This document shows, one piece after another, positions 8,332-14,931 of a DNA stretch of 18,959 nucleotides. The stretch comes from Bacteroidota bacterium (lineage in GTDB: Bacteria; Bacteroidota; Bacteroidia; NS11-12g; UBA955), in assembly GCA_009918425.1 (NCBI GenBank), contig RGEC01000016.1, forward strand, positions 1-18,959. The letters run 5' to 3'. Position 1 is the first letter of the stretch, and every line of letters begins with the position of its first letter. The notes under the pieces were generated by a model that made no database searches, was not told the origin of the DNA, and saw nothing but the letters and a program-made list of their open reading frames with translations. The translations under genes were made by a program, and so were the position numbers.

Positions 8332-8954
8332 ATCCCGTTCTGCGCAAATACCTAAAAGAAGCCGAGGGCACTACCCTCGACTTTAAGCAATCTGTAAGCA
8401 GTGCAGCTAAAATTGCCAAAACCATGGTGAGTTTTGCCAATACCTGTGGCGGAGTGCTGCTAATGGGCGTGCGCGACAACAAAACCCTATGCGGTGTGCG
8501 CAGCGAGGATGAAAAATACATGTTGGATATGGCAGCCCATTTTTACTGCCGTCCCGAACTGGATATTGAAATTATTGAGCATGAGGCCGAGGGTAAAACA
8601 CTCCTGGAAGTAAAAGTTCCCGATGGTGCAGATAAGCCGTATTTTGCCAAAGATGAAGAAGGAAAGTGGTGGGTTTATGTGAGGGTAAACGACAAAAGCC
8701 TGCTGGCCAGTAAAACCACCGTTGATTTTCTGAAAAGACAGCAACAAAACAGGGATACTGCAGTGCCCATGGGTCATATTGAACGTGGCATTTTGGATTA
8801 TTTAAGTAAAAACGAACGCATCACCCTTCAGCAAATTTGCAAAATGTTCAACATCAGTCGCAGGCGGGCTTCCAGAACCTTGGTAAACCTGATGAGCCTG
8901 GATGTAGTACGCAGCCATACAACCGAAAAAACAGAATATTATACCGGGGTATAA
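8328..8954 (+). CDS. AlbA_2 (Schlafen-type) domain protein with C-terminal winged helix
   Basis: A 208-residue protein. Residues about 8-120 match the AlbA_2 putative DNA/RNA-binding domain: E13 and DFK in the first helix-strand, the SFANTCGGVLLMGVRDN core (35-51), and a late strand YVRVNDKS. Residues about 150-208 form a winged helix with a recognition helix around ISRRRASRTLVNL, followed by a wing and a hydrophobic strand. It is therefore probably a nucleic-acid-binding regulator in the cytoplasm, although the AlbA_2 family is biochemically diverse. Its ATG overlaps the M16 stop (ATGA), so the two are likely co-translated. A link to the peptidase (for example autoregulation of the pair) is an inference only. 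No ATPase motif or nuclease catalytic motif is apparent. Confidence 0.82.
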   Translation: MNPVLRKYLKEAEGTTLDFKQSVSSAAKIAKTMVSFANTCGGVLLMGVRDNKTLCGVRSEDEKYMLDMAAHFYCRPELDIEIIEHEAEGKTLLEVKVPDGADKPYFAKDEEGKWWVYVRVNDKSLLASKTTVDFLKRQQQNRDTAVPMGHIERGILDYLSKNERITLQQICKMFNISRRRASRTLVNLMSLDVVRSHTTEKTEYYTGV

Positions 8955-9074
8955 AATAAAAAACCGGAAACTGCAGTTATAGGAATATATGGTTTGACAT
9001 ATACCACCGCTATCGTACTCACAATCAAAGATTACCATAGGGTATTATGTTTAATTTATTAATTATGAAAAACC
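8955..9074. other. AT-rich intergenic spacer before the secreted protein
   Basis: This 120-bp gap is AT-rich, especially at 9044-9070. It contains a TATGTTTA at 9046-9053, one mismatch from the TAnnTTTG -7 box, but no good -33 TTG at the right distance. A 10-bp palindrome AACTGCAGTT lies at about 8969-8978. I see no clear hairpin with a T-run, so a terminator for the M16/AlbA_2 pair is not evident. Confidence 0.35.
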
Positions 9075-9620
9075 ATGAAAACACTTGTTGTTCAGCATCA
9101 CATGGCCGACCATCCCGGCAAAAAATGGATTCTTCTTTTTGGCCTGTTCTTTTCCTGTTATTTCCTCAGAGCCCAGGATCCCTGGCATCAGCCTGAATTT
9201 GATTCTGCCGCTCCTACAACTGAGTCAGCCTGGGGCGTAACCGGGGCAAGTGAAGATATTGAGGAGTTTGGGTTATTTATTTTTCAGTTTGGAAATGGAA
9301 TGATAGCTACCCTTGATGAGTCGGCCGCCCGTGACATTGGTAACAGAGTAGGGGTTACCAACCCGGTCCGCGGCATTAACAAAACCGGTGATTATTACGC
9401 GGAGATGATGCGTCTCAGTATGATAGAATCCGCTTCTCGTGGTGGCGGCACTGCCAATGCTCAACCCATCCTGCTTAGAGGGTATTTGGCACCCAATGGA
9501 AAAGTTTATAAGAGCAGATCACAATATGAAAATCAACCCGCAAAACCCCTCGTCGATCCTCTTGCTTATGGAAGATATAGTATCCAGCAGGGGGGGCAGT
9601 TCAAGGTCTTTACCATGTGA
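9075..9620 (+). CDS. Unrecognised secreted protein
   Basis: I do not recognise this 181-residue protein. It has an N-terminal signal peptide: a basic region (HPGKKW), a hydrophobic core (ILLFGLFFSCYFL), and a likely cleavage near RAQ at residue 34, the usual Bacteroidota '-AQ' end. The Cys inside the core does not form a good lipobox. The mature part is about 145 residues with an acidic stretch (SEDIEEFG), a Gly/Ala-rich middle and a GYLAPNGKVYKSRSQYE segment. A second ATG at 9102 would remove nine residues and also leaves a good signal peptide. A run of seven G (9590-9596) lies 8 codons before the stop, so a slip or sequencing error would change the C-terminus. The stop at 9618-9620 directly abuts the stop of the opposite-strand GT-C gene. 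Coding status is supported mainly by the signal peptide and open frame. Confidence 0.65.
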   Translation: MKTLVVQHHMADHPGKKWILLFGLFFSCYFLRAQDPWHQPEFDSAAPTTESAWGVTGASEDIEEFGLFIFQFGNGMIATLDESAARDIGNRVGVTNPVRGINKTGDYYAEMMRLSMIESASRGGGTANAQPILLRGYLAPNGKVYKSRSQYENQPAKPLVDPLAYGRYSIQQGGQFKVFTM

Positions 9621-11135
9621 TCATGGCAGGCGATAAACATGTGTGTTTTTCTGATGGTAAACCGCTCGGGCCCCGGTTTTTAACCGGGGTTCGTAGTGGC
9701 TGAACCACAAGGCCGTATCATTCAGTACCAGAAATTTTGCCCGTGATTTGGAAAGAATATCTGCTGTTATTTCCGGACCAAAATCTTTACTGATACGCAC
9801 TCCCCGTTTTTTCATCAGGTACAGCGCTGTATTGGGTGTATTGTCAAAAGCGTAAAAAATGCGTGCTCCTTCGGGAATAACTTTCTTAAGGGTATCGGAC
9901 TGGGCTACAAGTTCCTCAGTTTCCGGAAAAGCGTTCTGGTGGTAGTAATCTCCTGTGGCGTAGCGCCTGTTCATCATGTGGGCAGCATGCCCCGCATTCA
10001 TAAACGGTATTACCCAAAAAGCCACACCCATTCCTATTGAAGCACAACCTAAAAACACCTGTCGCTGTTCCTGAAATAATTGTTGTAAGAATAGCCAACC
10101 GAAAAACAAAGCAGGGAAAAAAAGAATGAAATAATAGTCATGGTATAAAAACTGTCGGTTAAAAAGAATCCAGATGGCACCAAAACCCGATATCATAAGG
10201 ATTGCAGCCAGTCCGGGTAAAAGCGCATCGCGCAATCGAAGAACCAGCAGAATCAGCAGAACAATCATGAAATAAACAAAAAAACCGGGTCTGTATAAAC
10301 TTTCCTGCCAGTTGTTGATTGCCGTTTGGGAATTTTGTATTAGCTCCTTTATCGATTCAGCGGGATTCATACTTTGCAGAAAATGCATATTGGAAGTTTT
10401 GCGTGTCAGCCATCCTGAATAGCCATACCACGCCGAAACCGGGATTGCGGGAACCAGCATCCACCAAAAATCGCGGCGGGTGAAAATAACTTGCAGAGGC
10501 TGATTTTTAAAAAACCGCCACAAATACAACAACATAAATCCGGCAATTCCATAAATCAAAAATGATATTTTAAGCAGACCTGCCAGACTCATCCAAAGGC
10601 TATACCTCCGAAGGTTGCGATCAGGTTCCACGCCGTAAATTCTGAGTAGCAGATAATACCAAGCCATCATTACAAAAGCCATAGCCCCTGAATCGGCAAG
10701 AAAGTTAGGCGTGTAGAATACCAGAACAGGAGAACAATACCAGCCGAAAACCAATAGCAGTCGGTGAATGTTTTGCTGAATGAATAAACCCGTGATCTTC
10801 CAGGCATGAAACACCCCTAGGCTCACCAACACATACATTAGAAACCGGTATATGAAATCATGTGGGCCGAATATCTTGTATAGCAGCGCCGCTGAGTAAG
10901 GAATAACAGGGAATTCCATACCCGTGACACCCTCTGATTGTCGGTCTTCAGAAACCCGGGGCATGAAGAAATTCATACTCTCATGATAATAATTCCATGC
11001 CACACAGGCACGGTCGCATTGCGCCCCCTGATGTACGCTTTCAGGTGATTTGGGCAAGGCTTTAAAAACGCCCAGATAGGCGCTTAAAAAAATCCAGATT
11101 AGCCAGAAACCATATGCCGGTTTAATCCGCTGCAT
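9621..11135 (-). CDS. Multi-pass GT-C-like (GT39/ArnT-type) glycosyltransferase
   Basis: A 504-residue integral membrane protein with about ten hydrophobic segments: an N-terminal helix (FWLIWIFLSAYLGVF), then a long first loop with an early Asp (QCDRACVAWNYY) and a Gly/Pro-rich stretch (GMEFPVIPYSAALLYKIFGP). That loop with its Asp is the usual catalytic region of GT-C transferases such as the GT39/ArnT group, which move a sugar from a polyprenyl phosphate donor to an acceptor on the outer face of the inner membrane. A soluble C-terminal region of about 100 residues follows the last helix. The longest frame begins at a TTG (11159); I prefer the ATG at 11135, which overlaps the upstream GT2 stop by 14 bp. 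The partner GT2 would supply the polyprenyl-linked sugar. Exact acceptor is unknown. Its stop abuts that of the convergent gene at 9620. Confidence 0.82.
   Translation of the reverse strand: MQRIKPAYGFWLIWIFLSAYLGVFKALPKSPESVHQGAQCDRACVAWNYYHESMNFFMPRVSEDRQSEGVTGMEFPVIPYSAALLYKIFGPHDFIYRFLMYVLVSLGVFHAWKITGLFIQQNIHRLLLVFGWYCSPVLVFYTPNFLADSGAMAFVMMAWYYLLLRIYGVEPDRNLRRYSLWMSLAGLLKISFLIYGIAGFMLLYLWRFFKNQPLQVIFTRRDFWWMLVPAIPVSAWYGYSGWLTRKTSNMHFLQSMNPAESIKELIQNSQTAINNWQESLYRPGFFVYFMIVLLILLVLRLRDALLPGLAAILMISGFGAIWILFNRQFLYHDYYFILFFPALFFGWLFLQQLFQEQRQVFLGCASIGMGVAFWVIPFMNAGHAAHMMNRRYATGDYYHQNAFPETEELVAQSDTLKKVIPEGARIFYAFDNTPNTALYLMKKRGVRISKDFGPEITADILSKSRAKFLVLNDTALWFSHYEPRLKTGARAVYHQKNTHVYRLP
9671..9689. 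repeat. Perfect inverted repeat within the GT-C coding region
   Basis: CCCCGGTT (9671-9678) and AACCGGGG (9682-9689) pair perfectly around a 3-nt TTT centre, 51 bp beyond the plus-strand stop at 9620 and inside the 3' end of the minus-strand gene. It is not followed by a T-run on either strand, so it is not a standard terminator, but the abutting convergent genes leave no intergenic room for one. Confidence 0.5.
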
Positions 11136-12066
11136 TGTCAATGTTGCTGTCTCTGACAATATAATGCGGCCGGTTTTTTACGTTATCACTCACCCTGCCA
11201 AGGTATTCTCCAAGCATACCAATACCTATGAGCTGAATGCCTCCCAGAAACAAAACCGAAATATGAAGACTGGTCCAACCGGGCTCTGTGGTTCCAAAAA
11301 ATTTCTGATAGAGGCTATAAATGATCAATACAAATGCTACCGCTGATACAACAAAGCCCGATATGGTGGCCACTTTAAGCGGCCATGTGCTGAAACTGCT
11401 GATACCATCCAGCGCGAAACGCATCATTTTGCGATAGGTGAATTTGGTGGCCCCGCCCATTCGCTCTTCACGGTCATATTCCAGAAAAGTCTGATTAAAA
11501 CCAATCCAGCTGATTTGTCCGCGTATATACTTATGCTGTTCTGGCATCTTGGATAGTATACGCTGTATTTTCCGGTGAATGATACGGAAATCGCCCGTAT
11601 CCACAGGAATTTCTATGCTGGTGATCTTGGCAAGCAAGCGGTAAAACATGCGGGCTGTGAATTTTTTCAGGAAATTTTCACCATCGCGTTTTCTTCTGCG
11701 GGCATAAACCACCTCAAAACCTTCTCTCGCTTTTTTCAGCAGTTCCGGTATCAGTTCCGGCGGATCTTGCCCATCGCCATCCATTATCACAATCCATTCG
11801 CCTTTGGCATGCTCAATACCCGCTGTAATAGCCAGCTGATGGCCAAAATTTCTTGAAAAATCGATGTATTTAACGTGGTTGTCAGTTTCTGAAAGCTCAT
11901 GCAATATGGCGAGAGATAGGTCTTTTGATCCGTCGTTTACATAAACCACTTCCCAGTCTGCACCCAGAGGTTCAAGTGCCCCGCAAAGCCGCTGATACAG
12001 CTTTCCAATGTTCATTTCCTCGTTGTAAACCGGTATTACAACCGACAATATGGGGGTGGATGACAT
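11122..12066 (-). CDS. Polyprenyl-phosphate glycosyltransferase, GT2 (DPM1/GtrB-like)
   Basis: A 314-residue enzyme expected to transfer a hexose from a nucleotide sugar to undecaprenyl phosphate at the cytoplasmic membrane face. The GT-A domain shows VIPVYNEE (10-17), the donor-binding VNDGSKD (43-49), and the metal-binding MDGDGQDPPE block (95-104). The middle basic segment (YARRRKRDGENF) is typical of the dolichol-phosphate mannosyltransferase-like group. Two C-terminal helices (about 231-255 and 266-290) followed by LGEYLGRVSDNVKNRPHYIV match the bactoprenol glucosyltransferase (GtrB) form. Length is normal. The ATG at 12066 lies 5 bp after a perfect minus-strand TAATTTTG box. The downstream GT-C-like gene overlaps its 3' end, so the two probably form a donor-synthase/transferase pair for lipopolysaccharide, glycan or protein modification. 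Confidence 0.93.
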   Translation of the reverse strand: MSSTPILSVVIPVYNEEMNIGKLYQRLCGALEPLGADWEVVYVNDGSKDLSLAILHELSETDNHVKYIDFSRNFGHQLAITAGIEHAKGEWIVIMDGDGQDPPELIPELLKKAREGFEVVYARRRKRDGENFLKKFTARMFYRLLAKITSIEIPVDTGDFRIIHRKIQRILSKMPEQHKYIRGQISWIGFNQTFLEYDREERMGGATKFTYRKMMRFALDGISSFSTWPLKVATISGFVVSAVAFVLIIYSLYQKFFGTTEPGWTSLHISVLFLGGIQLIGIGMLGEYLGRVSDNVKNRPHYIVRDSNIDNAAD

Positions 12067-12071
12067 ATTGG

Positions 12072-12079
12072 CAAAATTA
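12072..12079 (-). promoter_or_regulatory. -7 promoter box for the GT2 operon
   Basis: TAATTTTG on the minus strand, a perfect TAnnTTTG, ending 5 bp before the ATG at 12066. I see no good -33 TTG at 17-23 bp upstream, so strength is unclear. It sits back to back with the thioredoxin promoter in a 43-bp intergenic region. Confidence 0.5.
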
Positions 12080-12094
12080 TTGCATTACTTGCAC

Positions 12095-12102
12095 TAAATT
12101 TG
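12095..12102 (+). promoter_or_regulatory. -7 promoter box for the thioredoxin lipoprotein gene
   Basis: A perfect TAAATTTG ending 7 bp before the ATG at 12110. A TTG at 12068-12070 lies 24 bp upstream, slightly too far for a good -33. The box is embedded in the imperfect palindrome GCACTAAATTTGTGC (12091-12105), which could be an operator, although this is only a suggestion. Confidence 0.5.
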
Positions 12103-12109
12103 TGCTAAT

Positions 12110-12562
12110 ATGAAAAAGAACGTTTTCCGTATTCTTACCATGCTCGCCATTCTGGCAGCTTCCTATACCCTATTTGCTTGTTCGGGCAAAGAATCAGATA
12201 CCCATGAAGATGGGGTAGAAATTCGAGAATCCAAAGCAGAATCTGCCACCGCCAATAACATACCCATCAAGGATTTTGATAAATTAATTTCCGGTAATAA
12301 ACTGGTAATGGTAGATTTTTATGCTGTTTGGTGTGGCCCCTGCAAGCGAATGGCGCCCTTTGTGGAACAGGTTAAGGAAGAGAAAAAAGATGTTGTTACG
12401 GTTCTGAGTATTGATGCTGAAGCACAGCCTGAGATTAGTGGACGCTACAACCTGGAAGGTTACCCAACACTAATTTTCTTTAAGAAAGGACAGGTGGTTG
12501 CTAACGCCATAGGCTACCATGATAAGAACCAGATATTGGAATTGGTCAATAAGTTTAAATAA
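12110..12562 (+). CDS. Lipoprotein thioredoxin
   Basis: A 150-residue protein with a signal peptide and lipobox LFAC, so Cys24 should be lipidated after signal peptidase II cleavage. A flexible acidic linker (25-48) leads to a complete thioredoxin fold: VDFYAVWCGPC with active-site C75/C78, and the cis-proline in EGYPT (P119). The CGPC dipeptide environment is that of a classical reducing thioredoxin, here placed in the periplasm or at a membrane face rather than in the cytoplasm. It may reduce periplasmic disulfides or deliver electrons to an envelope enzyme; the substrate is unknown and no partner such as a DsbD/CcdA-type reductant carrier is in the window. The residues after Cys24 (SGKES) do not form an obvious surface-export signal. 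The ATG at 12110 follows the -7 box by 7 bp. Followed by a shared terminator. Confidence 0.92.
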   Translation: MKKNVFRILTMLAILAASYTLFACSGKESDTHEDGVEIRESKAESATANNIPIKDFDKLISGNKLVMVDFYAVWCGPCKRMAPFVEQVKEEKKDVVTVLSIDAEAQPEISGRYNLEGYPTLIFFKKGQVVANAIGYHDKNQILELVNKFK

Positions 12563-12586
12563 CTGTATACCAATCAATAAATTAAC

Positions 12587-12615
12587 AAAAAAGGGTGCAA
12601 GGGCATCCTTTTTTT
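12587..12615. terminator. Bidirectional Rho-independent terminator
   Basis: Stem AAAAAAGGGTGC (12587-12598), loop AAGG, then GCATCCTTTTTTT (12603-12615), with one G-T wobble. The A- and T-runs on either side give a U-tract in both directions, so it can end the thioredoxin transcript (stop at 12562) and the minus-strand ComA-family transcript. It overlaps the ComA stop codon (TAA on the minus strand at 12616-12614). Confidence 0.85.
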
Positions 12616-13393
12616 ATGCAGGTGGATTTTCCAGGAAAAAGAAGAAGCTATCACCCCTTAATCCCAGTCTCAGGGTTTCCAGCGCGATGAGCTCATTGGG
12701 GGCAATGTTACCCAAATTCACATTGGCACCATATAGTTTTATGAACCACACCTGTTGCGATTTTAAAGGCGCTTCCCAGATGATCTTTTCCAGCGGTATT
12801 TTGCGGATAATCTCAGCTACAAGACCACTCCTCACCTCACCGGTTCCCCTGAATATGCCTACGGTTCCGCTTTCACGTGCCTCGGCAATCACTTTCCAAA
12901 CACCTGCACTGATTTCGCTCTCCATTTGTTCAATCCATTCGTAGGGAGGAATAATCTTTTCTGCGTCTTTACTGCCAACCTCACTCAAAACCGTTGCCCT
13001 TTGCGAGAGTTTGCGGATATATTCGCATTTTGTGTCGTGGTGCATTTCTATGCTTCCATCACTCACTTCTGCATAGTCAATGCCGGTTTTGTCCAGCAGT
13101 CTGAGGTAGTCTTCAAACTGGTTGCGCACTACGTAGGCCTCAAACAGTGTGCCGCCGAAATAAACCGGGATTCCTGCAGATTTATACAGGTTGATTTTAT
13201 CCTGAAGCTTAGGCGTTACAAAACCGGTTCCAAAACCCAGCTTGATAATATCGGTGTAGGAGCTGCCATTGCTGAGAAAATCTTCGGCTTCCCGCATGCT
13301 GAGGCCTTTGTCCATAACCATGGTAAGACCACTTTCACGGGGTTTTGAGCTGCGCCCCGGCAGTCGTGTTAAGTTGAATAAATCGTGATTCAT
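12614..13393 (-). CDS. Phosphosulfolactate synthase (ComA family)
   Basis: A 259-residue TIM-barrel enzyme that adds sulfite to phosphoenolpyruvate to give (2R)-phospho-3-sulfolactate. Family motifs run in order: MVMDKGL (25-31), IIKLGFGT (49-56), YFGGTLFE (78-85), EVSDGSI (109-115), SEVG (137-140), EARESG (161-166), IWEAP (195-199) and VNLGNI...ALETLRLGLRGD (215-248). In methanogens this starts coenzyme M synthesis; in Bacillus a homologue makes spore sulfolactate. In Bacteroidota a plausible inferred use is supply of cysteate for sulfonolipids such as capnines, but ComB- or ComC-like partners are not in this window. The ATG at 13393 overlaps the upstream TPR stop (ATGA), so it is probably translationally coupled. 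The longer frame back to 13558 lies inside the TPR gene and has no family similarity. Confidence 0.9.
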   Translation of the reverse strand: MNHDLFNLTRLPGRSSKPRESGLTMVMDKGLSMREAEDFLSNGSSYTDIIKLGFGTGFVTPKLQDKINLYKSAGIPVYFGGTLFEAYVVRNQFEDYLRLLDKTGIDYAEVSDGSIEMHHDTKCEYIRKLSQRATVLSEVGSKDAEKIIPPYEWIEQMESEISAGVWKVIAEARESGTVGIFRGTGEVRSGLVAEIIRKIPLEKIIWEAPLKSQQVWFIKLYGANVNLGNIAPNELIALETLRLGLRGDSFFFFLENPPA

Positions 13394-14847
13394 GTTTGCA
13401 ATCCGGGATTGGTGAAGCGGGCAATCAACCTGAGCAAACTGCCGGCTTTTTTCAATTCCGGTGCAAAAATAAACATTTGTACATGTTCTTCGGCGTTTAT
13501 AGCCAGGGCAGTTTCCAATAAGTATATCGCCGCCGCCTGCTGACCGGTAAGATAGCACAAAGCCGCCATGCGATACAGCAGTTTGGTGTTGCCCGGATTA
13601 TGCTTAATCCCAACCTGCGTAATTTCAAGAGCCCTATCTGATTGCCCGGTTTCATGCAAAGCAACACCCCAGTCCAGCCAAACCTCGTCTTCATTTGGGA
13701 AATCGTCAGACAACACTTCATACAGCGGTTCCCACTTTTCAGACATATTTATGCCAAAATATGCAGCTGCCAGTACAATGCCGTAATCAGCTTCTGTAGG
13801 ATTGAGTTCCCAGGCTTTTTCCAGATACGGAATAGCCTTCGCGTATTCCTGCTCATAGTGCCAGGTCAGCCCCATACTGTACCAGCTTTCACTGTCATCC
13901 GGACTGCTTTTCAATACCTCGTGATACAGGGATCGGGCTTCTTTTACCTTACCGGTTTCATAATGACTCCAGGCCAAAAGGCCTTTAAGTTCATCAAAAG
14001 CACCCTTGTGAAAACGTTCGGATTGTTCAAAGTAGTGCCGGATAAAACCGGTGTAGTCTTCGTGCTCGTAAAGGGCTTCCATATAGCCCAGCCAGGCTTC
14101 CAAAAAGTTTTCGTTAATGGTTACGGCAAAATCAAAAGCTTCAATGGCGCGGGGATAATCTTCAAGATCCGCACTGGCGTTGGCCAGTAAATACCAGGCC
14201 TCTTCAGAGTAAGGGTCTTTGTCTACCAAACGTTCCAGCATGGGTAGCAACGCCCTCACATGTGCCTTTTCGTGCGTTTGCCCCAACCATTTCTCCACTA
14301 TGTAATGAATATCTCCACCCAGATCCAGGCATTTGTCCAAAACAGGCAACGCAAGCTCAAACTGTCCATAATGTATCAGCAGTTCCAGAAAATCTTCCAT
14401 GGCCTGTTCGTCCTCGCCGGCCAGTTCCATGCCTTCTTTCAACATTTCCATGGCTTTGTCCTTGCGACCTTCCAAACCATAAATCGCTGCATCCACCATA
14501 AACAACGCAGGCTCAAATGCACTGTATTCCCGCGCTTTGGCAATATAGCGTCTCGCCATTCGGTAATTTTTTTCCCGCATAAGTACCTCTGCCATGTGTA
14601 TGGCAAAAACGGGTATATATGGGAACTGATCAATACCTTGCTCCAGCACGGTTTTCATTAGTAAAAACCCCTTGCTGTTATCGCTGGTCATTAAATGGTT
14701 GTAGGAGTAGTACCGAAATATCTCAAGCAACTCCCGCGGGCTGAATGTAGCGTCCTTGTTGGACTCAAATTCGCGAACCAGTTCTTCTACGTTTCCGCTG
14801 AAGTCATCCTGCTCTTCGTCGTCCCAATCGCTTGGAAAAAATCCCAT
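13390..14847 (-). CDS. TPR-repeat protein
   Basis: A 485-residue protein made almost wholly of tetratricopeptide-like helix pairs. Clear TPR signatures include NYRMARRYIAKAREYSAFEPALFM (N-terminal third, shown as its parts NYRMARRY and AREYSAFEP), AWYLLANASADLEDYPRAIE, SWYSMGLTWHYEQEYAKAIP and VWLDWGVALHETGQSDRALE, in a superhelical array. The N-terminus is strongly acidic (DWDDEEQDD near residue 7). There is no signal peptide or membrane segment, so it is probably a cytoplasmic scaffold. The ATG at 14847 is preferred over the upstream TTG at 14856. Its stop overlaps the ComA-family start, implying co-expression. A functional link to the sulfonate enzyme is uncertain, since TPR proteins bind varied partners. 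Confidence 0.88.
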   Translation of the reverse strand: MGFFPSDWDDEEQDDFSGNVEELVREFESNKDATFSPRELLEIFRYYSYNHLMTSDNSKGFLLMKTVLEQGIDQFPYIPVFAIHMAEVLMREKNYRMARRYIAKAREYSAFEPALFMVDAAIYGLEGRKDKAMEMLKEGMELAGEDEQAMEDFLELLIHYGQFELALPVLDKCLDLGGDIHYIVEKWLGQTHEKAHVRALLPMLERLVDKDPYSEEAWYLLANASADLEDYPRAIEAFDFAVTINENFLEAWLGYMEALYEHEDYTGFIRHYFEQSERFHKGAFDELKGLLAWSHYETGKVKEARSLYHEVLKSSPDDSESWYSMGLTWHYEQEYAKAIPYLEKAWELNPTEADYGIVLAAAYFGINMSEKWEPLYEVLSDDFPNEDEVWLDWGVALHETGQSDRALEITQVGIKHNPGNTKLLYRMAALCYLTGQQAAAIYLLETALAINAEEHVQMFIFAPELKKAGSLLRLIARFTNPGLQT

Positions 14848-14853
14848 CGCCGT

Positions 14854-14861
14854 CAAAAATA
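14854..14861 (-). promoter_or_regulatory. -7 promoter box for the TPR-ComA operon
   Basis: TATTTTTG on the minus strand, a perfect TAnnTTTG, ending 6 bp before the ATG at 14847. A matching -33 TTG was not found at 17-23 bp. Together with the plus-strand promoter at 14887-14916 it makes the 84-bp interval 14848-14931 a divergent promoter region. Confidence 0.45.
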
Positions 14862-14886
14862 ATCAGCCGATTGGTCGAAAAACCTG

Positions 14887-14916
14887 TTTGGTTCACAGAC
14901 AGCCCCTATATTTTTG
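14887..14916 (+). promoter_or_regulatory. Bacteroidota promoter for the M1 peptidase gene
   Basis: TTTG at 14887-14890, an 18-bp spacer and a perfect TATTTTTG at 14909-14916, 15 bp before the ATG at 14932. This supports 14932 as the start; the in-frame TTG at 14914 lies inside the -7 box. Confidence 0.65.
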
Positions 14917-14931
14917 CACAGTTTGTATACA

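Noticed and set aside
8969..8978. Palindrome AACTGCAGTT as a possible operator
   Set aside because: A 10-bp palindrome of this type is expected by chance, and it is not positioned near a recognisable promoter.
12519..12944. 141-residue plus-strand frame running from the thioredoxin gene into the ComA-family gene
   Set aside because: It crosses the bidirectional terminator and runs antisense to the enzyme; the N-terminal part is out of frame with the thioredoxin.
13394..13558. N-terminal extension of the ComA-family frame (55 residues)
   Set aside because: It lies inside the TPR gene, lacks family similarity, and the ATG at 13393 overlaps the TPR stop as ATGA, the expected coupled start.
13642..14190. 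182-residue plus-strand open frame over the TPR gene
   Set aside because: Antisense to a strongly supported TPR repeat protein; hydrophobic, low-complexity translation with no recognisable domain.
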